Origin: Neurospora crassa OR74A
Lineage: Eukaryota; Ascomycota; Sordariomycetes; Sordariales; Sordariaceae
DNA length: 64,000 bases
Direction of reading: 5' to 3'
Assembly (NCBI RefSeq): GCF_000182925.2
Contig: NC_026504.1
Span: forward strand, 4,960,001-5,024,000
The translations under genes were made by a program, and so were the position numbers. Below the pieces are notes generated by a model. It ran no database searches, had not been told where the DNA came from, and saw only the letters and a program-made list of their open reading frames with translations. Every line of letters begins with the position of its first letter. The first letter of the stretch is position 1. Positions 52,826 through 63,469 of this stretch are shown piece by piece.

Positions 52826-53219
52826 GTTGGGGAGCGGTGGTGAAAACAACACGGAGAGAAACCCCCTTTTCTGACGTTACACCGATTACCATCGTGCATG
52901 GCACATATCAGCGATGGGATATCGGAAACAATCGAATCGGTCTTCAACATTCAGATTTCCTGTACATATTTCAGTACATCAAGACTTCAAACTTAGCATG
53001 AGATACCCGCCTTCATATGGAATACCATTATCACCACAGAACACCTTGAAACCAAATTCTCCGCATAACGTTTCTTCCTTCCATCTTTCAACCAGACATT
53101 TCCCATCAAAAATCGAAGACCTGATGTTGCCAGGCAGGCAGATCACAAGGCAAGTGCCACGAAATGACCAATCTCAACATCCCCTGTGTGTCCTACAGCA
53201 CCTGCTCGCAGCCCTGATT
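52826..53219. other. convergent intergenic
   Basis: Between the 3' ends of the YeeE gene and of PHD-like gene 2. Nothing else recognised. Confidence 0.4.
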
Positions 53220-54555
53220 TCAAAGCAAGCTGATGACCACTGGCTCAGACTTGACTTTCTTCGTTTTCTCGACCTTGATGATCTTCACTGGGGACTCCAT
53301 TTCCTCCTTGAGGACAGCAGCCTTGTCTTCATGTTTCGTGTGCGCATCTTCTGACTTCACAGTCTTCTTCACCGCCATGATCAGCTTGTTTCTTCTGTAC
53401 TTTGCACCCTTTCTCCCAATCTTTCCCGCGAGCCTTTCGTAACGAAGGGACGACATAACACGATTGGCCGGCTTTCGACGAAGTTGACATCGGAGCCTGC
53501 GAACTTTCTGCTTCAGCTTGCGAACCTTATGCTTTGCTGCACTTGAGACAGCGTCTTGGGCGGTTGCAGGCTGGTCTCTGGGCACCCCTTGCTCTTTCTT
53601 GACTTCCGTGGGCACTAGTTCGGCCTTCACCTCAGCGTTGCTGGGGTTCCAAGGACAATTTGGACAGCACAGGGGGCATCCAGTATCTCCTTCGCAGGCT
53701 GCTCGACGTGCACGATAGATGTTCTTGCATTTTTGGTGCGCAACACGGCCGCAAACTTGGCATTGATCAACGCCACGGCTGGCCTTGGCTTCCATGAAGC
53801 AGAGCTGGCAGTCCTTGTCGGAAATCATGCTGTTGATGTCTCGAGCTTTTACAAACTTCTGGGGCTTGAAGCCAGGCGGCGCGTTGGCAAAATATTCCCC
53901 AAATTCAACTTCGTTAAGGTAACCTTCATGATGCAGGCGCCTTGGGCACTTCACGACGTGGAGTTCCAAATCTGGGTATGTCCAAAAGTCAGTAATTATT
54001 TAGTCTGAGATTAGGTTACTTAGGACCACTAACAGAGTATATGTGCACAAGTTTCACTTAGCGCCCGAACCTCAAACTGTCGAGTGTTCAAGTTAGCTCT
54101 CTCTGTCCAATGTAAACTTTTTCCCCAGCACGGTGACCTACTTTATGATTACAGTTACACCCCCTTTCTTTCCCCAATCTGACAACAGCGTCTGATAATT
54201 CGATCACCATCACCGACGTAAACAAGTCTGGCAAGTCACGTTCCTCGACTCGAATCACTTGGAAGATTTGCCTCTTTGCATGAACAAGCACTGATTCGAG
54301 AGCCTTCTTGCAGGCCTCCTCGCCTGCAAGAAAACGTAGACCTGAGTCCTTTATTCGTGGAGTGCTTACCCATTCCACCTCGCAACGTTTCAACGCATTC
54401 AGCAACCGAAGAACGTCTCCTTCTCTCTTCACCTGACCATCGAGGCCACGCAGCTTGCATTGCTTCCAAAGGGTGAACTCATCGTAATCTTCCCACTTCG
54501 TGTCGTCAGGCAGCCGTTCCGCAGGGTCGACATCCTGCAGCCATGGAAGCGACAT
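53220..54555 (-). CDS. C4HC3 (PHD-like) zinc-binding protein 2, ~384 aa
   Basis: Exon 1 54555-54153 and exon 2 53971-53220 with a 181-nt intron; the acceptor CCCAG with TACTGAC branch site is good, while the donor (GTAATC at 54152) is chosen because it alone gives the right phase with a reasonable consensus. N-terminal helical region: DDTKWEDYDEFTLWKQCKLR and LLNALKRCEVEW, again SAP-like. Central CQLCFMEAKASRGVDQCQVC then GRVAHQKC and CPLCCPNC: C-x2-C-x12-C-x2-C-x4-H-x2-C ... C-x2-C, the same ligand spacing as the protein at 44607. The C-terminal 130 residues are very basic (AAKHKVRKLKQKVRRLRCQL and MAVKKTVKSEDAHTKHEDKA), likely nuclear and nucleic-acid binding. Role unknown. Confidence 0.7.
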
Positions 54556-55440
54556 TGTCGAAGCAGGTCTGAAGTTGCAGGTAAGCGAAACTTGACGGGG
54601 TCGGCGGAAGCTCCGAGTGGTACGCGCATCAAAGCTGTGAGCAGGGGGGTAGGTGCTTCGAAACAGCGAGGGATTTGGGAGACGGTTGCAGAGGGAATTG
54701 CAAGACGGCCGACAGAGGAAGGAAAAAGAGTCCGTCGCAAAGTGGGGGAACCGGCTGTGAGAGAACTGATTTCAACAAGACCGGGACCGACTTTGGAAGA
54801 AGAAATCTTTTCAGACCGGATGGGGGCACGGTTCTCAACACTTTCCGTCTGTCTCGGTGAAATTGGATCACTGGCAGAGGAAGGCGCAGGCCACGAGCGG
54901 GGATGCCTGACGTTAGAGGTAGTTGAGACCTGCTTCTGTCGTTGAGGCACTCTCTCCCTGGAGGGCAGGTGCAAGCATTGGGTCTGGTCCAGTTGCGTAG
55001 TGATATTTCGCGTCATTGCAGGCTCAGAAGGAAGGTGCAGTGATGTTGACCGATAACGGAGATTGGTATGGCGGTGAATCAGATCAATTTCATTTGAAAG
55101 GGAAAGACTGTGGAGGGACTTATCGCATTATCCCGGCACGACAGAGCAGTCACTGGCGAGTCGTCGATTCCTTTCTCGTCGGTACCTTCCATGGACGGAT
55201 TCATGAGAGCCCAATCAACCCGCCGCAATCGGGAGTCGTGGGATCTGCAAGAGGACTTCCTGTTTGTAGAGCTGACCCAATCCATCATTCACCCCTTCCC
55301 ACCTGCATAATCCTCCATCAATACTGCCCATTCTCACCCTCACCACATCCCACACACCCAATCTCTCATTGAGATGGACCTCATACCTCCAAAGCGTGTA
55401 TCTCTCCCCAACCAGGACACCCAATCAACCGTGGGCTGTG
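54556..55440. other. intergenic upstream of PHD-like gene 2
   Basis: Open frames exist on both strands (the minus one, 55016-54429, reads Ser/Arg/Pro-rich sequence into exon 1 in another frame), but neither has domain content or a good start context. Possibly 5' UTR. Confidence 0.35.
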
Positions 55441-56140
55441 CACCGCAGGCACTTAGTTCTCACATTGAACACATTATTGATGTTCACACATCCCTTATCG
55501 GTGCTGCAATTGTCGCCGAGCGGGACCGAGCAGAGCCAGATGCCCGTGCAGCTTCTACCGTTTCCAGTCTTCCGCTCCATTGTTGGTTCCGTGGTTGAAG
55601 TAGACCGAGTTGGTGGTATCGTCGAAGGTGACATTGCCGAGACCGAAAATGACGTGGGTGTAGGTGCCGCTTTTGCTGTTGAGAGGTTAGTGGATGGCGA
55701 CAATGACGGCCAGGAAAAACTGGAGGTTGGATTCGGTTGACTTTCAAGGGCGGAAGAGAGAAGGCTAGCCGAGTGTACCTGGTGAACATGTTTTTCCAGG
55801 CTATGATGTCCACTTCTATCGGGCAGAAATGAAGCAATGGTACCAAATATTGCGGGCCGTGATCGCTCGTTTTTGAAGTGACCTCTACTGAAAATATCGT
55901 TTGTAGCGCGTGTAGCTTCGTCCGACTTGCCAATCTGATACCCGTCCTCAGCGAACGTCGCATGCGGGCCGTTAGTGTCAAAGGATCTTGTATGGAAACG
56001 CCTCCGGAAAGCTTACGGCGTGGATGCATGATAACTTCGACGGACAATATGCTTTGGTCAAGTATCATTGGAAAAGATGGGGGGATGAATAGGCGAAGAT
56101 AACGCTTTGGCAGATACTTCCTCACTGCCGAGACGCCCAA
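55440..56140 (-). pseudogene. decayed unknown gene
   Basis: Minus-strand pieces look like protein but do not form one frame: TNGPHATFAEDGYQIGKSDE...EKHVHQ (about 55980-55780), SGTYTHVIFGLGNVTFDDTT followed by NSVYFNHGTNNGAEDW (about 55680-55590), and a Cys-containing IWLCSVPLGDNCSTDKGCVN (about 55540-55480). I cannot name the family. Treated as a relic. Confidence 0.35.
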
Positions 56141-56359
56141 CCTTTATTATGACGATAGACCCTGAGATTGCGGACCCGGACTTTGGAGTACTCCTATCTG
56201 AGAATATGTTTGACATAAGTGGTACATGGGCAAATATCTACCCTTTGCAACAAGTTTCTCACTGCGGTACGTAGGTATTGTCCCTCCTCCCTTCCGACTG
56301 ACTCTTGACCGAGGAGAATGGATTTCTCACACACGCCTTTTTCCTAGTTTCCCATAGCG

Positions 56360-56700
56360 ATGGATTACACACCTGCATCTGCAGAACCTGTACCAGCGAT
56401 GTTATTGATAAACGCTTTCAAGTTCATCTCTCATCGAGCGGTGAACATTGCTGCGAAGCTGTATTCTTGTAAGGATTGCGACCCCGACTATCTCTTCGGA
56501 TTAGTTACCAGCGCAGTTGCGCTCGCATCTTACCACGGAATAGAGTTAAAACTTCTTTTCCTCATCAGAAGATCGTGCTGGTCATTGAAGCTATCCGCGA
56601 CCATTTGCCGGATCATCCAGCATGGCAACGTTGCGCGGAGGACCTCGCAGTCGCACCTGACTTTACGGCCATACTATCTCGGCAAGATCCCCCGACTATA
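56360..56700 (+). pseudogene. possible small decayed gene, unknown family
   Basis: ATG 56360 opens DYTPASAEPVPAMLLINAFK...AVNIAAKLYSC, and after a plausible short intron ending CATCAG (56568) the frame KIVLVIEAIRDHLPDHPAWQ then RCAEDLAVAPDFTAIL follows. Between them the sequence is not cleanly open. Protein-like helices, no domain named. Confidence 0.3.
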
Positions 56701-56805
56701 GATAAAAGGCTCCCCAGTCTCCATCATCTGCGGGCCTAGGGAGAAATGTAGTGCTGTGAAAGGTCACGCATTGGTGGCCAAGGCTTTTGATTCAGGTATT
56801 TCGCG

Positions 56806-56862
56806 ATGGTTTTTTTTTTTTTTTCTTTTTTTTGCAAATTTTTTTTTTTTTTTTTTTTTTCT
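56806..56862. repeat. poly-T tracts
   Basis: Two long T runs separated by GCAAA. Low complexity, responsible for a spurious Lys-rich minus-strand frame. Confidence 0.9.
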
Positions 56863-56879
56863 TGGGTTAGAATCCTTCT

Positions 56880-57550
56880 CCCCCAGATCAACCACGCTCT
56901 CGCTCCAACAAACCCTCACATAAGCACCACGGACTGGCTGCAGCATCCAAGTACTGGCAAGCAAATCGGTTCCCCTGGTGTAATTGAAAGTTTCTAAATT
57001 TACGAGCGCTCCGCCCACGTAATCTTCTGGAAATGTGATGGGCCGGTTTGGCGTTGACTTAGATCGCAGAGGCATATGCGAAGAGATCAGTGACGCGGTT
57101 GAGGAGTGGGATGGCCGATACAAAGATGAGGGCGTGTTTCGGTACTTCTAGTAGGGAAATCCATCGGAATGTCCCCGAGTGTCGGTTACGTAGAAATTGC
57201 GCTTCGTCACAAATTACCCGGAAAAACATGGAGTCCTTTGCCCTAGTCATCTCAGAGACGTTGGCGTGACCCTCAGCCTTGAGGGTGGCGCACGCCATCG
57301 CGAGCTGGCGGGCAGCAATGCGCGCAGCCTGTGCGCGGCGGACGGCAGGTGATTAAGCAAGATAGACGTTAGGTTGGTATGACATTGCTTGATGATCCAG
57401 TCAACCTTGACAGAGGTTGACGGGATGAGCACTCTTATATGACAAGCCGTGCGCTCTGCTGAGTGATGTGTAATTGGTGTACTCGGCGCCACACGTACGG
57501 TGGCCCAAGTGTGACTTAGGTCGTTTATAAAACTGGTCCAAGCTCCCATC
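56880..57550 (-). pseudogene. SNF2-family helicase fragment
   Basis: The minus strand contains MFFRVICDEAQFLRNRHSGT then FRWISLLEVPKHALIFVSAI and PLLNRVTDLFAYASAI (57230-57060). This matches SNF2 ATPase motif II (DEAQ, with N following) and motif III region (normally LTGTPxxN, here VSAIPLLN). Pieces on either side (AWTSFINDLSHTWATVRV near 57545-57490; FPEDYVGGALVNLETFNYTR near 57030-56970) fit the same gene type but are in other frames. No motif I or C-terminal lobe, so a fragment. Confidence 0.45.
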
Positions 57551-57639
57551 TGCAGCCAGCTGTTGGCTATTTTATATCAACGCCTCAACTACACTTACAA
57601 AATTCAATACTCACGCCCAGACCTTGAACTTTGACTTCA

Positions 57640-57830
57640 ACCTTCCTAGCTTCTTTCCTCTTTTCCTTTTTTCTCTTCTTCCTTCTTTCTTCCTTTCTTT
57701 ACCTCTTCTTTTTCTTCTTCCCTTTTTCGTCTTTATCTTCTTCTTCTTTTTCTTCTTCCCTTTTTCGTCTTCATCTTCTTCTTTTTCTTCTTTCTTTCTT
57801 TTTCTTCTTTTCTTCCTGCCCCGGCCAAAA
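57640..57830. repeat. polypyrimidine tract
   Basis: About 190 nt of almost pure C/T on the plus strand (TTCTTC, CTTTTTC units). Gives spurious Lys/Glu-rich (minus) and Leu/Phe/Ser-rich (plus) frames. Confidence 0.9.
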
Positions 57831-57859
57831 GGGGGGGGGGGGGGGGGGGGGGGGGGGGG
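57831..57859 (+). repeat. 29-nt G homopolymer
   Basis: Uninterrupted G run immediately after the polypyrimidine tract, separated only by CCGGCCAAAA. Length in a read-based assembly may be inexact. Confidence 0.9.
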
Positions 57860-58005
57860 AGCGGGATCCATTTGCATTGTCACCTTACCCCAACTCAAAA
57901 ATTTGGAGAAGAACCAAGTCTAGGGTACCCTACTTCAAACCAAACCAAGCGATAAAAGCCAAGGTCTATTTGCACTACTACCTAAAGTCTTAGCTCCCGT
58001 TTGGA

Positions 58006-58283
58006 GCAATGAAGTAATGAAGTAATGAAGTAATGAAGTAATGAAGTAATAAAACAATAAAGCAATGAAGCAATAAAGCAATGAAGCAATAAAGTAATAA
58101 AGCAATGAAGCAATAAAGCAATAAAGCAATAAAGTAATAAAGCAATAAAGTAATAAAGTAATGAAGCAATGAAGCAATGAAGCAATAAAGCAATGAAGCA
58201 ATAAAGCAATGAAGTAATAAAGTAATAAAGTAATAAAGTAATAAAGTAATAAAGTAATGAAGTAATAAAGTAATGAAGTAATA
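58006..58283. repeat. 8-bp microsatellite AATGAAGT/AATAAAGC
   Basis: About 34 tandem copies of an 8-bp unit with variants AATGAAGT, AATGAAGC, AATAAAGT and AATAAAGC. Not a telomere repeat. It continues into a looser GGAGTTAATA-type repeat to about 58345. All 'membrane-like' LLYCFI frames on the minus strand come from it. Confidence 0.95.
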
Positions 58284-61167
58284 GGAGTTAATAGGAGTTA
58301 ATGAGAATTAATGGGAGTTGATGAGTTTTAATAGGAGTTGAAGTGACTTTGCGGGAGACGGCTTATTATAGTCTCTATCATATAACCTCCGACAATAAGC
58401 TTCAGCGGACCCGCCCCACAATTATGTGGGTCTCCTCTCCTCGAACTTTTGTAAGAGGAGGTCTGTTACGGTTTTACGCGAAAACGTCGTCGGCTACAGT
58501 TGTATATATATAAATCGGCCTCAATAAAGACTAGAAATCTATAAACACTTGTAAATATCTTAATAATAATAAATCGTATTTAGAAACGGCTTACTTATTA
58601 AATATAGTATAAGTACGAACTTTTATAAATTTTTTTTTTTTTTCTATTATTACCTATATTAACTATTAACTATTTATTAGGGGATTACCTTTATCGGTTA
58701 TAATAATTATTACTTAAGAAATAAGTATTGTATTTCTATTAACTTTAATCTAAATCGTTTAAAATTTAATTAAGATAATAGCCTAAGTAGATTATACCTT
58801 CGATGAAATTTTTACTTTTATCTAATATTTTAAAACCTATTCTAACCTCACTACATTACCTATACTAAATATAACTATATAGTAATATATTACTATAATT
58901 ATTGAATATACGAACTTAAATAATTATAAATAATTTTAAATTCGGTTTATATATATTATCGTTCGACTTTTATTTAACCTAACTATTCGATTAACGTTTA
59001 ATTAAACCCTATATTAGCCTCACCCTAAATAAATTAAATATATCTATTATATTATTTATTAGTATAATAATATAATTTTAATTACTATAACCGAATTTAG
59101 TAAAAGTATTATACTTTAAATAATATTAATCATTCTTCCTACACAAATTACATTACAAATTATACCTCTTACTTATCTTAATTAAAAATAAAGGAATATT
59201 ATTATAATATATTTTAATACTAAACTCCTATTAATTAATTAAAACTTCTATAAAGTATATAAACCTACCCTATTTATTCTAATAGGTAATTAATATATTT
59301 AAATTAATATATTGTAAAATCGTATATATTCGGAATATTTTATATATATTCTCCTCGGACTTAAATAAACCCTCTATTACTAATTTCTTAAACTCTTTTA
59401 TATTTTAAAATTCGCTATTCGGATAATATTTATTACTATTAATAAACTTTATACTATTTACTAATAACGCAACTTCTATACTTATTTCTCTAATTTTTAT
59501 TAATTCCAGCGGACCCTACCCCTTTTAATCCTATAGTTCGAATGTATAGCTATATTAACTAAAGAATTAGAAATATATATATAAGAATATACTAACTTCT
59601 ATCTATTTAGACAATTAATAAATTTACTTTAAATTATTCGTACCTCTATCGACCGGCCTAATATTAATATTATTTTTAATTCTATCCCCAAACTTAAAAT
59701 ACAAAACTTTAAACATCTTAAATTCCTCTTCGGCCCTACTTCCAATAATATTATCCCAAAAATAATTATTTATATTAATAATAAAAATTTAATTAATAAA
59801 GCGAAGAAGTATCTTATCCGCTCCTTAATTAAATATAGTCTCTATAATTAATCTAATATACATCTAACTATCTAAATATACTACTTATATATCCGCCCTA
59901 TAAATTAAAATCGCTTTTATTATTAATTTATTACCCCCAAATCCTAATATTATATTATTATATCTATAATAACGTTAGGAATAGGAATAAATATCCCTAA
60001 CGTAATATATATCGTATAATATAGTTAAATTAAATTTAAGGATATTTCGGATTTATAGTAGTATTTTAACCGCGCTATTTATAATAGTAAATATAGTTTC
60101 GCCTACTTTTTTATACCCTACTAATACTTTAACCAACTTAAATTCGAATTCGTTAAACCGTCTATATTAATAATACAACCTACCGACCCCTTACGTATAT
60201 ATAAATCCGATTCGTCCTTTATAATAAATACCCTATTTAAAATTATATAATTTTGATTATTAAACCGGATTACGAATATACAATCTATAAAAGACCCTAT
60301 CTATAGTATATTCCTACTCCAGAACTTCTAATTAAAAAAGTAGATAAAGCGGAATAAAAAGTAACGAACCGACCTAATTAATAATTATCCTAATATATAT
60401 ACTATTACTAATATAATATATTTTTGCGAAGCCCTATTTAAAATACTATAAAATTATATCGACTACTAGAATTACTTACAAAGTACTTACTATAATAAAT
60501 ATAATTATTACTTTAATTAAATTAAATAAATGCCCCTAAAACCGAAGAAGCTTAGTACCCTTATACCTATAAATAAGGTAGGCTTATTCTTATTTTACTT
60601 CGAAGGTTTTTTTATAGAATATATTATATTTATATTTATAATATTAAATATCGATTTCTAATTACCGTACTCTATTCTTATCCCACCCAAAATATTTTAA
60701 TAAATTATACGCTTAATAATTAGTAGAAGCGTATCCGTACGTACTATAGTAAATATAATAAAAGGTATACCCCTCCTATAAAATTAGGAGCACTTAAATT
60801 AATATAGTTCCAACCTCGTTACTAAATATATTAAACTATTCTCAATTATTAATATTATTTCAAATAATAAATATAAAAATATTTATACTAATAATATAGT
60901 ATATAGTAGAGATAGTACCGCTTTACTTACTCTAATTATAAATCCTTTAGAAGCGGCCCTATATATTATTATAACCCTAGCCCTTATTATACTATTATAT
61001 TCTACTTAGCGTCCTACATATAAAGGTCGACAACCGAAGTATAATAAACATTAAATTTAAATTAAATCCTCTTTCCTCCAATTAAAATCGAATCCCAATA
61101 TTTATAGGCGTAAACAGGAACTATCTTAATTACTACTTTACTCCTATCGTTCCAATACTATCCCCTC

Positions 61168-61338
61168 TTTACTTTAGTAGGAATAGAGGAAATAAAATCT
61201 CTTTACTCTAATTAGAATAGAAGTAGTAAAATCCCTTTACTCTAATAAAAATAAAAATAATAAGGTCCCCTTAATCTAATAAGAATAAAAATAACCGAAG
61301 TCCCTTTACTTTAATAAAAATAAAAATAATTAATATAG
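61168..61338. repeat. 34-bp tandem repeat in the AT-rich block
   Basis: Five copies of a unit like CCCTTTACTCTAATAAAAAT plus AAAAATAATAAGGT; the CTTTAC/CCTTAA start recurs at about 61168, 61201, 61235, 61270 and 61304. Confidence 0.8.
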
Positions 61339-63469
61339 GAAGGGTTTAGTAAAATAATTCTCTATAAAATGGAAGACGTACATCCTTTTAATAGGGTTTC
61401 TATATATATATAACCTAAAATTAATAAGGGAATACCTTATATAAATAATATATAAAAAAGCTAATATATATTACAATTTTTATAAATTATAAATTTCCGA
61501 ATTATTAATCTACTCCTCTATATATATTTCTTTAATTTCCTTACCGAGATTTATCTATATACTAGTAACTAATAACTCCTTTATTAACTTTTTAATATAC
61601 CTTATTATATCGCCCTTTTCTAACCACTCCTTAAATATCTTTTAAAAGTCTATAATAACTACAAACAAATCGCCTACGCTTAGAATTCTCCTTAGTAATA
61701 TAGTAATAACAATTATAAATTGCTTAAGGATTTTAACTACTCTTATTTCTTATTTATTAAATAATAGAATTGAAAGGGTACTATTAAAAGGTATAAAAGT
61801 AATACTAAGAATTAAATTAGAGTTTAATACTATATAGCGCTATACCGTTAAGGTTATCTATATTATTATAATAGGTAGTATAAATTCTTTATCATTTTTA
61901 TTACCCCTTTCAGTATACCCCTTACTATTATTAAAAATTTTAAAGTACTAACTATTACTATTAATAGGCATTAAATTTATTTAATTCTTTTAAATATTAA
62001 ATAGCTCTATACAACCTAGTATATTTATTCTACGCTTTATATTAATAAATATTTCGTTATATAGGTTTAAAAAAGTAATTCTCTTCTTCTTAACTATAAG
62101 TTAATCGTTTAGTAAGGATACTACCCGCTTACCCCGACCCGTCCCTTCAATTAGAATTAATATAGCGATCGATAATTAGTTAGTATTATTAAATATAGGA
62201 TTCGAAGAAATAATACTAATAATAAGTAGCCCCAATAATTCCTCTTCCCTAATAAAAAAGGTAATAAAAAATATAAAATAAATAGTATTATCGTAACTTA
62301 ATAGTTAGAAGTACTTATTGTTACTAGCTTCTTTAAAATTAGAAAGTTTATTACTATTATTATATAGCGATCCCTCTTAAGCAACCGCTATATTAATCGA
62401 ATTAGTAATATTATTATACATTACTATTATTAAATATACTATATATAGCAGCATTATTAGTAGAATATATAGTATTTAAAATATTAGGCTTCCGGTACTT
62501 CCCTTTACGAAGGCGGTTAATCGGACTTAACGGACTTTATTATAATTGCGAATAAAGAAAAACCCTTACTAGCTACTATATATTAATTAATATTAGTAAT
62601 GCTTTATAGCCCTAATTTTAATTCTTAATAACCTACTTACCTAGTAAGTCCGTTAGGGGTTATTATTGGATATTATATAATAGAGATTACTATACCCCTA
62701 TCCCTAGAAGAAGATTCTTAGGGTCTTCCTATTTACTACTTAATTAGTAAATAGGTACTTACCCCTTCTATCGGAACTAATTAGGATATTAAATACCTAC
62801 CTATTCGGCTCTAATTTAATATTTAAATATTATAGTAAGTATTTATATTTTGTAATATTAATTTCGTATAAGTTATATTAACTATTTACTTTACATTTAC
62901 GTTTATTACGACCTTCGATTTTCTTCGGGGACTTCTACGCTTCCTTAAATATAAAAGCGAAATCTATATTAGCATAAATAGGGTCTCGCAATAAATAAAC
63001 AAACTAATTCTATAAATAAAGAAGTAAATTGCCCTCTATTAGTATTTAATAGGATATTTATAAAATAATCGTTTTATTAATATATTCCTCTTCGCTTTTA
63101 TTATTATTACCCCAATATTTTTATCCGTAGGTATTATAGCGATAGAACGGACCTATTTAATCTAGAGGCGCTTTATATAGATAGGCTTATTAAATACTAA
63201 TATATATTTTAGAATTTTTTTATAAACCTTAAAGAAAGGTATAAATAAAGGAAAAATATCTTTACTATCCTACGCCGATATAATAGTTACAATATTTTTA
63301 TTTATAACCGGAGTTTGTAATATTTATTAAAAGGAATGGATTGCCTAAAAATCCGTATATCTTCTACTCGCTAATCTTCTTTAGGGTAATAATAGTAATA
63401 ATAGTAGTAGGTTATTCTTTATTTTTTTAACCGGGTATATTTTAAGAAAATTAGAAACCCTACGCTATA

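Noticed and set aside
57611-58209. Lys-rich, Leu/Phe-rich and 'membrane-like' LLYCFI frames
   Set aside because: Produced by the polypyrimidine tract, G run and 8-bp microsatellite, not by genes.
58006-58283. Telomere repeat
   Set aside because: The unit is AATGAAGT/AATAAAGC, not TTAGGG, and it is followed by more sequence.
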